From Sympetrum striolatum (taxonomy: Eukaryota > Arthropoda > Insecta > Odonata > Libellulidae), in assembly GCA_947579665.1 (NCBI GenBank), contig OX388343.1, positions 101,003,657 to 101,067,656 on the forward strand: 64,000 bases of DNA. Direction: 5' to 3'. Positions 24,559 to 34,870 of this stretch are shown here, one piece after another; position 1 is the first letter of the stretch, and every line of letters begins with the position of its first letter. Under the pieces are notes generated by a model, which was not told the DNA's origin, did no database searches, and saw only the letters and a program-made list of their open reading frames with translations. Both the position numbers and the translations under genes were made by a program.

Positions 24559-27500
24559 TTTTCTTGACCACATGAAGAGCATTGGATTCCTGGAACCAGA
24601 TTGACGAAAATATAAGCTCATTTAGTCGTAGTAAATGCTGTTAATTCTTAATATCGTAATTAATTTTAGTCTTATCGATTTGATGCATATTGTATATCAT
24701 TTATAAGTTATTTTTATCATCAATGATTGCTCTCGTGTATTATTTCTTGCTATGCTTTCCGGATATTCGGAGGATGAGTCGGAGAAGATTGTTTCTTGAC
24801 CAAATGAAGAGCATTGGATTCCTGGAACCGTATTGACGTAAATATAAGCTAATTTAGTCGTAGTAAATGCTGTTAATTCTTTATTACGTAATTAATTTAA
24901 GTCTTATCGATTTGATGCATTTTGTATTTCATTTATAAGTTATTTTTATCATCAATGATTGCTCTCGTGTATTATTTCAGGCTATGCATTTCGGATATTC
25001 GGAGGATGAGTCGGAGAGGATTGTGTCTTGACCACATGAAGAGCATTTGATTCCTGGAACCGGATTGACGTAAATATAAGGTAATTTAGTGGTAGTAAAT
25101 GCTGTGAATTCTTTATTTCGTAATTAATTTTTGTCTTATCGATTTGATGCATTTTGTATATCATTTATAAGTTATTTCTATCATCAATGATTGCTCTCGG
25201 GTATTATTTCAGGCTTTGCATTCCGGATATTCGCAGGATGAGTCGGAGAAAATTGTTTCTTGACCACATGAAGAGCATTGGATCCTGGAACCGGATTGTC
25301 GTAAATATAAGCTAATTTTTTCGTAGTAAATGTTGTTAATTCTTTATTTCGTAATTAATTTTGGTCTTATCGATTTGATGTATTTTGTATATCATTTATA
25401 AGTTATTTTTATCTTGAATGATTGCTCTCGTGTATTTTTTCTGGCTATGCATTCCGAATATTCGGAGGATGAGTCGGAGAAGATTGTTTCTTGACCACAT
25501 GAAGAGCATTGGATTCCTGGAACCGGATTGTCGTAAATATAAGCTAATTTAGTCGTAGTAAATGCTGTTAATTCTTTATTTCGTAATTAATTTTAGTCTT
25601 ATCGATTTGTTGCATATTGTATATCATATATAAGTTATTTTTATCATCAATGATTCTCTCGTGTATTATTTCAGGCTATGCATTCCGGATATTCGGAGGA
25701 TGAGTCGGAGAAGATTGTTTCTTGACCACATGAAGAGCATTGGATCCTGGAACCGGATTGACGTAAATATAAGCTAATTTAGTGGTAGTAAATGCTGTGA
25801 ATTCTTTATTTCGTAATTAATTTTAGTCTTATCGATTTGATTCATTTTGTATATCATTTATAAGTTATTTTTATCATCAATGATTGCTCTCGTGTATTAT
25901 TTCAGGCTATGCATTCCGGATATTCGGAGGATGAGTCGGAGAAGATTGTTTCTTGACCACATGAAGAACATTGGATTCCTGGAACCGGATTGACGTAAAT
26001 ATAAACTAAGTTAGTCGTAGTAAATGCTTTGAATTCTTTATTTCGTAATTAATTTTAGTCTTATCGATTTGATGCATTTTGTATATCATTGATAACTTAT
26101 TTTTATCATCAATGATTGCTCTCGTGTATTATTTCAGGCTATGCATTCCGGATATTCGGAGGATGAGTCGGAGAAGTTTGTTTTTTGACCACATGAAGAG
26201 CATTGGATTCCTGGAACCGGATTGTCTTAAATATAAACTAATTTAGTCGTAGTAAATGCTCTTAATTCTTTATTTCGTAATTAATTTTAGTCTTATCGAT
26301 TTTATGCATTTTGTATATCATTGATAACATATTTTTATCATCAATGATTGCTCTCGTGTATTATTTCAGGCTATGCATTCCGGATATTCGGAGGATGAGT
26401 CGGAGAAGATTGTTTCTTGACCACATGAAGAGCATTGGATTCCTGGAACCGGATTGTTGTAAATATAAGCTAATTTAGTCGTAGTAAATGCTGTTAATTC
26501 TTTATTTCGTAATTAATTTTAGTCTTATCGATTTGATGCATATTTTATATCATTGATAACTTATTTTTATCATCAATGATTGCTCTCGTGTATTATTTCA
26601 GGCTATGCATTCCGGATATTCGGAGGATGAGTCGGAGAAGATTGTTTTTTGACCACATGAAAGGCATTGTATTCCTGGAACCGGATTGTTGTAAATATAA
26701 ACTAACTTAGTCGTTGTAAATGCTCTTAATTCTTTATTTCGTAATTAATTTTAGTCTTATCGATTTGATGCATTTTGTATACCATTGATAACTTATTTTT
26801 ATCATCAATGATTGCTCTCGTGTATTATTTCAGGCTATGCATTCCGGATATTCGGAGGATAAGTCGGAGAAGATTGTTTTTTGACCACATGAAGAGCATT
26901 GGATTCCTGGAACCGGATTGTCGTAAATATAAGCTAATTTAGTCGTAGTATATGCTGTTAATTCTTTATTTCGTAATTAATTTTAGTCTTATCGATTTGT
27001 TTCATATTGTATATCATTTATAAGTTATTTTTATCATCAATGATTGTTCTCGTGTATTATTTCAGGCTATGCATTCTGGATATTCGGAGGATGAGTCGGA
27101 GAAGATTGTTTCTTGACCACATGAAGAGCAATGGTTTACTGGAACCGGATTGACGTAAACATAAGCTAATTTAGTGGTAGTAAATTTTGTTAATTCTTAT
27201 TTAGTAATTAATTTTAGTCTTATCGAGTTGATGCATATTGTTTATCATTTATAAGTTATTTTTATCATCAATGATTCCTCTCGTGTATTATTTCAGGCTA
27301 TGCATTCTGGATATTCGGAGGATGAGTCGGAGAAGATTGTTTCTTACCACATGAAGAGCATTGGATCCTTGGAACCGGATTAACGTAAATATAAGCTAAT
27401 TTAGTGGTAGTAAATGCTGTGAATTCTTTATTTCGTAATTAATTTTAGTCTTAACGATTTGATGCATTTTGAATTTCATTTATAAGTTCTTTTTATCATC

Positions 27501-28265
27501 AATGATTGCTCTCGTGTATTATTTCAGGCTATGCATTCCGGATATTGGGAGGATGAGTCGGAGAAGATTGTTTCTTGACCACATGAAGAGCATTGGATTC
27601 CTGGAACCGGATTGACGTAAATATAAGCTAATTTAGTCGTAGTAAATGCTGCTTATATTTGATTTCGTAATTAATTTTCGTCTTATCGATTTGATGCATT
27701 TTGTATATCATTTATAAGTTCTTTTTATCATCATTGATTGCTCTCGTGTATTATTTCAGGCTATGCATTCCGGATATTCGGTGGATGGTTCGGAGAAGGA
27801 AATTTCTTGACCACATGAAGAGCATTGGATTCCTGGAACCGGATTGACGTAAATATAAGCTAATTTAGTCGTAGTAAATGCTGCTTATTTTTGATTTCGT
27901 AATTAATTTTAGTCTTATCGATTTGATGCATTTTGTATATCATTTATAAGTTATTTTTATCATCAATGATTGCTCTCGTGTATTATTTCAGGCTATGCAT
28001 TCCGGATATTCGGAGGATGAGTCGGAGAAGATTGTTTCTTGACCACATGAAGAGCATTGGATTCCTGGAACCGGAATGACGTAAATATAAGCAAATTTAG
28101 TCGTAGTAAATGCTGTTAATTCTTTATTTCGTGATTAATTTTAGTCTTATCGATTTGATGCATTTTGTATATCATTTATAATTTATTTTTATCATCAATG
28201 ATTGCTCTCGTGTATTATTTCAGGCATTGCATTCCGGATATTCGGAGGATGAGTCGGAGAAGATT
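24559..28265 (+). repeat. 16-monomer higher-order unit H2, copy 2 (3,707 bp)
   Basis: Copy 2 follows copy 1 at a constant offset and differs from it only by scattered substitutions, for example GCAAATTTAG near 22,763 against GCTAATTTAG near 26,470. Collinearity ends near 28,265, where a monomer with TTTATTGACCAAATGAAGACC begins the SINE-bearing region. The GTTCGGAGAAGGAAATTTC monomer at its end appears again at 31,641, so the next unit reuses H2 material. Confidence 0.86.
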
Positions 28266-28919
28266 GTTTATTGACCAAATGAAGACCATTGCATTCCTGC
28301 AACCGGATTGTCGTAAATATAAGCTAATTTAGTCGTAGTAAATGCAGTTAATTCTTTATTTCGTAATTAATTTTAGTCTTATCGATTTGATGCATATTTT
28401 ATATCATTTATTAGTTATTTTTATCATCAATGATTGCTTTCGTGTATTATTTCAGGCTAAGCATTCCGGATATTCGGAGGATGAGTCGGAGAAGATTGTT
28501 TCTTGACCACATGAAGAGCATTGGATTCCTGGAACCGGAATGACGTAAATATAAGCTAATTTAGTCGTAGTAAATGCTGTTAATTCTTTATTTCGTAATT
28601 AATTTTAGTCTTATCGATTTAATGCATTTTGTATATCATTTATAAGTTATTTTTATCATCAATGATTGCTCTCGTGTATTATTTCAGGCTATGCATTCCG
28701 GATATTAGGAGGATGAGTCGGAGAAGATTGTTTATTGACCAAATGAAGAGCATTGGATTCCTGCAACCGGATTGTCGTAAATATAAGCTAATTTAGTCGT
28801 AGTAAATTCTGTTAATTCTTTATTTCGTAATTAATTTTAGTCTTATCGATTTGATGCATATTTTTCATCATTTATAAGTTATTTTTATCATCAATGATTG
28901 CTATCGTGTATTATTTCAG

Positions 28920-29008
28920 GCTATGCATTCCGGATATTCGGAGGATGAGTCGGAGAAGATTGTTTCTTGACCACATGAAGAGCATTGGATTCCTGGAACC
29001 GGATTGTC
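28920..29008 (+). other. Exon-like block of the monomer, bounded by splice-site-like motifs
   Basis: In the consensus the 89 bp between TTATTTCAG and GTAAATATAAG hold 42 G or C bases (47%), against 34 of 143 (24%) in the rest. The change occurs at the AG and GT dinucleotides, as expected for an exon flanked by intron. The block is also the better-conserved part by eye. In the 89-bp consensus the frame starting GCT-ATG-CAT hits TGA at codon 17. Copies lacking one G in TTCTTGACC and one T in GGATTCC have 87 bp, equal to 29 open codons (phase 0 at both ends). A second frame, offset by one base, is open across the 89-bp form until GAT-TGA in GATTGAC monomers and past the donor motif in GATTGTC monomers. 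Because the frame is ambiguous and often broken, I treat this as a possible relic exon or chance, not a coding sequence. Confidence 0.5.
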
Positions 29009-29151
29009 GTAAATATAAGCTAATTTAGTCGTAGTAAATGCTGTTAATTCTTTATTTCGTAATTAATTTTAGTCTTATCGATTTGATGCATATTTTATAT
29101 CATTTATAAGTTATTTTTATCATCAATGATTGCTCTCGTGTATTATTTCAG
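28920..29151 (+). repeat. Representative satellite monomer (232 bp)
   Basis: This copy is close to the consensus and serves as a type monomer. It starts at the GCTATGCATT landmark and ends just before the next one at 29152. From left to right it holds an 89-bp G+C-richer block (28920-29008), a GTAAATATAAG motif, AT-rich sequence with TAATTAAT and one ATCGAT site (ClaI recognition), a short dyad (ATCAT-CA-ATGAT) and a pyrimidine-rich stretch ending TTATTTCAG. Linked base changes define subtypes. One has GATTGTC, AAACTA, GCTCTTAAT or GCTCTAAAT, and TTGATAACTT. Another has GATTGAC, AAGCTA, GTGGTAG and GCTGTGAATTC. A third has GCTGCTTAT followed by TTTGATTTCG. These linked changes allow the higher-order units to be traced by eye. 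Confidence 0.93.
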
Positions 29152-30901
29152 GCTAAGCATTCCGGATATTCGGAGGATGAAACGGAGAAGATTGTTTCTT
29201 GACCACATGAAGAGCATTGGATTCCTGGAACCGGAATGACGTAAATATAAGCTAATTTAGTCGTAGTAAATGCTGTTAATTCTTTATTTCGTGATTAATT
29301 TTAGTCTTATCGATTTGATGCATTTTGTATATCATTTATAAGTTATTTTTATCATCAATGATTGCTCTCGTGTATTATTTCAGGCTATGCATTCCGGATA
29401 TTCGGAGGATGAGTCGGAGAAGATTGTTTATTGACCAAATGAAGACCATTGGATTCCTGCAACCGGATTGTCGTAAATATAAGCTAATTTAGTCGTAGTA
29501 AATGCAGTTAATTCTTTATTTCGTAATTAATTTTAGTCTTATCGATTTGATGCATTTTGTATATCATTTATAAGTTATTTTTATCATCAATGATTGCTAT
29601 CGTGTATTATTTCAGGCTATGCATTCCGGATATTCGGAGGATGAGTCGGAGAAGATTGTTTCTTAACCACATGAAGAGCATTGGATTCCTGGAACCGGAT
29701 TGTCGTAAATATAAGCTAATTTAGTCGTAGTAAATGCTGTTAATTCTTTATTTCGTAATTAATTTTAGTCTTATCGATTTGATGCATTTTGTATATCATT
29801 TATAAGTTCTTTTTATCATCAATGATTGCTCTCGTGCATTATTTCCGGCTATGCATTTCGGATATTCGGTGGTTGGTTCGGAGAAGTATTTTTCTTGACC
29901 ACATGAAGAGCATTGGATTCCTGGAACCGGATTGACGTAAATATAAGCTAATTTAGTCGTAGTAAATGCTGCTTATTTTTGATTTCGTAATTAATTTTAG
30001 TTTTATCGATTTGATGCATTTTGTATATAATTTATAAGTTATTTTTATCATCAATGATTGTTCTCGTGTATTATTTCAGCCTTTGCATTCCGGATATTCG
30101 GAGGATGAGTCGGAGAAGATTGTTTCTTGACCACATGAAGAGCATTGGATCCTGGAACCGAATTGACGTAAATATAAGCTAATTTAGTGGTAGTAAATGC
30201 TGTGAATTCTTTATTTCGTAATTAATTTTAGTCTTATCGATTTGATGCATTTTGTATATCATTTATATGTAATTTTTATCATCAATGATTGCTCTCGTGT
30301 ATTATTTCAGGCTATGCATTCCGGATATTCGGAGGATGAGTCGGAGAAGATTGTTTATTGACCAAATGAAGAGCATTGGATTCCTGCAACCGGATTGTCG
30401 TAAATATAAGCTAATGTAGTCGTAGTAAATGCTGTTAATTCTTTATTTCGTAATTAATTTTAGTCTTATCGATTTGATGCATTTTTTATATCATTTATAA
30501 GTTATTTTTATCATCAAAAATTGCTCTCGTGTATTATTTCAGGCTATGCATTCCGGATATTCGGAGGATGAGTCGGAGAAGATTGATTCTTGACCACATG
30601 AAGAGCATTGGATAACTGGAACCGGATTGACGTAAACATAAGCTAATTTAGTGGTAGTAAATGCTGTTAATTCTTTATTTCGTAATTAATTTTAGTCTTA
30701 TCGATTTGATGCATTTTGTATATCATTTATAAGTTATTTTTATCATCAATGATTGCTATCGTGTATTATTTCATGCTTTGCATTCCGGATATTCGGAGGA
30801 TGAGTCGGAGAATATTGTTTCTTGACCACATGAAGAGCATTGGTTTCCTGAAACCGGATTGACGTAAACATAAGTTAATTTAGTGGTAGTAAATGCTGTT
30901 A

Positions 30902-31031
30902 GTAGTAGTAGTAGTAGTATTGTTAAAAGTGCTTCGACAGCTTAGGTCATTTCGAACATTGGCTCCCACCGGGAATCGAACCCGGGACCGCTTTCACCAA
31001 AGGCAAACGCGCTGTCCACATGACTATCCGG
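30902..31031 (-). mobile_element. tRNA-derived SINE, copy 1
   Basis: This 130-bp insertion is unlike the satellite. Read on the minus strand, its 5' part is about 71 nt of tRNA-like sequence. It has a Pol III A box (TAGTCATGTGG, 31,016-31,026) and a B box (GGTTCGATTCC, 30,972-30,982), 33 bp apart as in tRNA genes, and a T-arm of CCGGG/CCCGG. The 3' end GGGAGCC is not matched by the 5' end (CCCGGAT), so the acceptor stem cannot form and this is not a functional tRNA gene. A body of about 38 bp of unknown origin and a tail of six TAC/GTA trinucleotides follow. Both ends are flanked by GTAAATGCTGTTA (30,889-30,901 and 31,032-31,044), a 13-bp target-site duplication of monomer sequence. A SINE carries no protein; mobilisation would have needed a partner LINE, which is absent here. 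The parental tRNA is not clear. Confidence 0.88.
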
Positions 31032-31881
31032 GTAAATGCTGTTAATTCTTTATTTCGTAATTAATTTTAGTCTTATCGATTTGATGCATTTTGTATTTCA
31101 TTTATAAGTTCTTTTTATCATCAATGATTGCTCTCGTGTATTATTTCAGGCTTTGCATTCCGGATTTTCGGAGGTCGAGTCGGAGAGGATTGTTTCTTGA
31201 CCACATGAAGAGCATTGGATCCTGGAACCGGATTGACGTATATATAAGCTAATTTAGTGGTAGTAAATGCTGTGAATTCTTTATTTCGTAATTAATTTTA
31301 GTCTTATCGATTTGATGCATTTTGTATATCATTTATAAGTTATTTTTATGATCAATGATTGCTCTCGTGTATTATTTCAGGCTAAGCATTCCGTATATTC
31401 GGAGGATGAGTCGGAGAAGATTGTTTCTTGACCACATGAATAGCATTGGATTCCTGGAACCGGAATGACGTAAATATAAGCTAATTTAGTCGTAGTAAAT
31501 GCTGCTTATATTTGATTTCGTAATTAATTTTCGTCTTATCGATTTGATGCATTTTGTATATCATTTATAAGTTCTTTTTATCATCATTGATTGCTCTCGT
31601 GTATTATTTCAGGCTATGCATTCCGGATATTCGGTGGATGGTTCGGAGAAGGAAATTTCTTGACCACATGAAGAGCATTGGATTCCTGGAACCGGATTGA
31701 CGTAAATATAAGCTAATTTAGTCGTAGTAAATGCTGCTTATTTTTGATTTCGTAATTAATTTTAGTCTTATCGATTTGATGCATTTTGTATATCATTTAT
31801 AAGTTATTTTTATCATCAATGATTGCTCTCGTGTATTATTTCAGGCTATGCATTCCGGATATTCGGAGGATGAGTCGGAGA

Positions 31882-34870
31882 AGATTGTTTATTGACCAAA
31901 TGAAGACCATTGGATTCCTGCAACCGGATTGTCGTAAATATAAGCTAATTTAGTCGTAGTAAATGCAGTTAATTCTTTATTTCGTAATTAATTCTAGTCT
32001 TATCGATTTGATGCATATTTTATATCATTTATTAGTTATTTTTATCATCAATGATTGCTTTCGTGTATTATTTCAGGCTAAGCATTCCGGATATTCGGAG
32101 GATGAGTCGGAGAAGATTGTTTCTTGACCACATGAAGAGCATTGGATTCCTGGAACCGGAATGACGTAAATATAAGCTAATATAGTCGTAGTAAATGCTG
32201 TTAATTCTTTATTTCGTAATTAATTTTAGTCTTATCGATTTAATGCATTTTGTATATCATTTATAAGTTATTTTTATCATCAATGATTGCTCTCGTGTAT
32301 TATTTCAGGCTATGCATTCCGGATATTAGGAGGATGAGTCGGAGAAGATTGTTTATTGACCAAATGAAGAGCATTGGATTCCTGCAACCGGATTGTCGTA
32401 AATATAAGCTAATTTAGTCGTAGTAAATTCTGTTAATTCTTTATTTCGTAATTAATTTTAGTCTTATCGATTTGATGCATATTTTACATCATTTATAAGT
32501 TATTTTTATCATCAATGATTGCTATCGTGTATTATTTCAGGCTATGCATTCCGGATATTCGGAGGATGAGTCGGAGAAGATTGTTTCTTGACCACATGAA
32601 GAGCATTGGATTCCTGGAACCGGATTGTCGTAAATATAAGCTAATTTAGTCGTAGTAAATGCTTTTAATTCTTTATTTCGTAATTAATTTTAGTCTTATC
32701 GATTTGATGCATATTTTATATCATTTATAAGTTATTTTTATCATCAATGATTGCTCTCGTGTATTATTTCAGGCTAAGCATTCCGGATATTCGGAGGATG
32801 AGTCGGAGAAGATTGTTTCTTGACCACATGAAGAGCATTGGATTCCTGGAACCGGAATGACGTAAATATAAGCTAATTTAGTCGTAGTAAATGCTGTTAA
32901 TTCTTTATTTCGTGATTAATTTTAGTCTTATCGATTTGATGCATTTTGTATATCATTTATAAGTTATTTTTATCATCAATGATTGCTCTCGTGTATTATT
33001 TCAGGCTATGCATTCCGCATATTCGGAGGATGAGTCGGAGAAGATTGTTTATTGACCAAATGAAGACCATTGGATTCCTGCAACCGGATTGTCGTAAATA
33101 TAAGCTAATTTAGTCGTAGTAAATGCAGTTAATTCTTTATTTCGTAATTAATTTTAGTCTTATCGATTTGATGCATATTTTATATCATTTATAAGCTATT
33201 TATATCATCAATGATTGCTCTCGTGTATTATTTCAGGCTATGCATCCCGGATATTCGGAGGATGAGTCGGAGAAGATTGTTTCTTGACCACATGAAGAGC
33301 ATTGGATTTCTGGAACCGGATTGACGTAAACATAAGCTAATTTAGTGGTAGTTAATGCTGTTAATTCTTTATTTCGTAATTAATTTTAGTCTTATCGATT
33401 TGATGCATTTTGTATATCATTTATAAGTTCTTTTTATCATCAATGATTGCTCTCGTGCATTATTTCAGGCTATGCATTTCGGATATTCGGTGGTTGGTTC
33501 GGAGAAGTATTTTTCTTGACCACATGAAGAGCATTGGATTCCTGGAACCGGATTGACGTAAATATAAGCTAATTTAGTCGTAGTAAATGCTGCTTATTTT
33601 TGATTTCGTAATTAATTTTAGTTTTATCGATTTGATGCATTTTGTATATAATTTATAAGTTATTTTTATCATCAATGATTGTTCTCGTGTATTATTTCAG
33701 CCTTTGCATTCCGGATATTCGGAGGATGAGTCGGAGAAGATTGTTTCTTGACCACATGAAGAGCATTGGATCCTGGAACCGGATTGACGTAAATATAAGC
33801 TAATTTAGTGGTAGTAAATGCTGTGAATTCTTTATTTCGTAATTAATTTTAGTCTTATCGATTTGATGCATTTTGTATATCATTTATATGTAATTTTTAT
33901 CATCAATGATTGCTCTCGTGTATTATTTCAGGCTATGCATTCCGGATATTCGGAGGATGAGTCGGAGAAGATTGTTTATTGACCAAATGAAGAGCATTGG
34001 ATTCCTGCAACCGGATTGTCGTAAATATAAGCTAATGTAGTCGTAGTAAATGCTGTTAATTCTTTATTTCGTAATTAATTTTAGTCTTATCGATTTGATG
34101 CATTTTTTATATCATTTATAAGTTATTTTTATCATCAAAAATTGCTATCGTGTATTATTTCATGCTTTGCATTCCGGATATTCGGAGGATGAGTCGGAGA
34201 ATATTGTTTCTTGACCACATGAAGAGCATTGGTTTCCTGAAACCGGATTGACGTAAACATAAGTTAATTTAGTGGTAGTAAATGCTGTTAGTAGTAGTAG
34301 TAGTATTATTGTTAAAAGTGCTTCGACAGCTTAGGTCATTTCGAACATTGGCTCCCACCGGGAATCGAACCCGGGACCGCTTTCACCAAAGGCAAACGCG
34401 CTGTCCACATGACTATCCGGGTAAATGCTGTTAATTCTTTATTTCGTAATTAATTTTAGTCTTATCGATTTGATGCATTTTGTATTTCATTTATAAGTTC
34501 TTTTTATCATCAATGATTGCTCTCGTGTATTATTTCAGGCTTTGCATTCCGGATTTTCGGAGGTCGAGTCGGAGAGGATTGTTTCTTGACCACATGAAGA
34601 GCATTGGATCCTGGAACCGGATTGACGTATATATAAGCTAATTTAGTGGTAGTAAATGCTGTGAATTCTTTATTTCGTAATTAATTTTAGTCTTATCGAT
34701 TTGATGCATTTTGTATATCATTTATAAGTTATTTTTATGATCAATGATTGCTCTCGTGTATTATTTCAGGCTAAGCATTCCGTATATTCGGAGGATGAGT
34801 CGGAGAAGATTGTTTCTTGACCACATGAATAGCATTGGATTCCTGGAACCGGAATGACGTAAATATAAGC
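31882..34870 (+). repeat. H3, copy 2, lacking one monomer
   Basis: Copy 2 is collinear with copy 1 at an offset of 3,621 bp up to about 34,130. From there, through SINE copy 2 and on to about 34,870, the offset is 3,389 bp, that is 232 bp less. The missing monomer is the one at about 30,522-30,755 (GATTGATTCTTGACC, GGATAACTGG). The join in copy 2 runs from ATCATCAAAA straight into ATTGCTATCG at about 34,139-34,142. Loss of exactly one monomer fits unequal exchange. Confidence 0.8.
34291..34420 (-). mobile_element. tRNA-derived SINE, copy 2
   Basis: This copy has the same length, orientation and position in the monomer as the copy at 30,902, with the same 13-bp flanking repeat (34,278-34,290 and 34,421-34,433). 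The only change noticed is in the trinucleotide tail, where one GTA unit has become TTA. Its host monomer is also the same, with GAATATTGTTTCTTGACC, TTTCCTGAAACC and AAACATAAGTTAAT. It was therefore copied with the array rather than inserted separately. Confidence 0.88.

Larger units (their letters stand above)
28261..31881 (+). repeat. SINE-bearing higher-order unit H3, copy 1 (3,621 bp)
   Basis: The unit contains about 15 monomers plus one SINE (15 times 232 plus 143 is 3,623). It starts at the TTTATTGACCAAATGAAGACC monomer, seen again at 31,882. Other markers are GGTTGGTTCGGAG at 29,871 and 33,492, and the SINE body at 30,902 and 34,291. Monomers with CCTGCAACC, GCTAAGCATTCC and GATTAATTT are typical here and rare to the left, so the subtype mix changes at about 28.2 kb. 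Confidence 0.82.

Noticed and set aside
28920..29151. Calling each monomer an exon and intron of one giant repeat-protein gene
   Set aside because: The usual block is 89 bp, not a multiple of three, so joined blocks would shift frame at every junction. Many copies also have stops or lost splice-like dinucleotides. Kept only as a finding about possible origin.
30902..30920. Independent GTA microsatellite
   Set aside because: The GTA units sit at one end of each SINE copy, directly beside the target-site repeat, so they are the SINE tail.
30961..31031. A functional tRNA gene on the minus strand
   Set aside because: The A and B boxes and the T-arm are present, but the 5' end (CCCGGAT) cannot pair with the 3' end (GGGAGCC). 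A standard 7-base anticodon loop is not formed, and the segment continues into a SINE body with target-site duplications.
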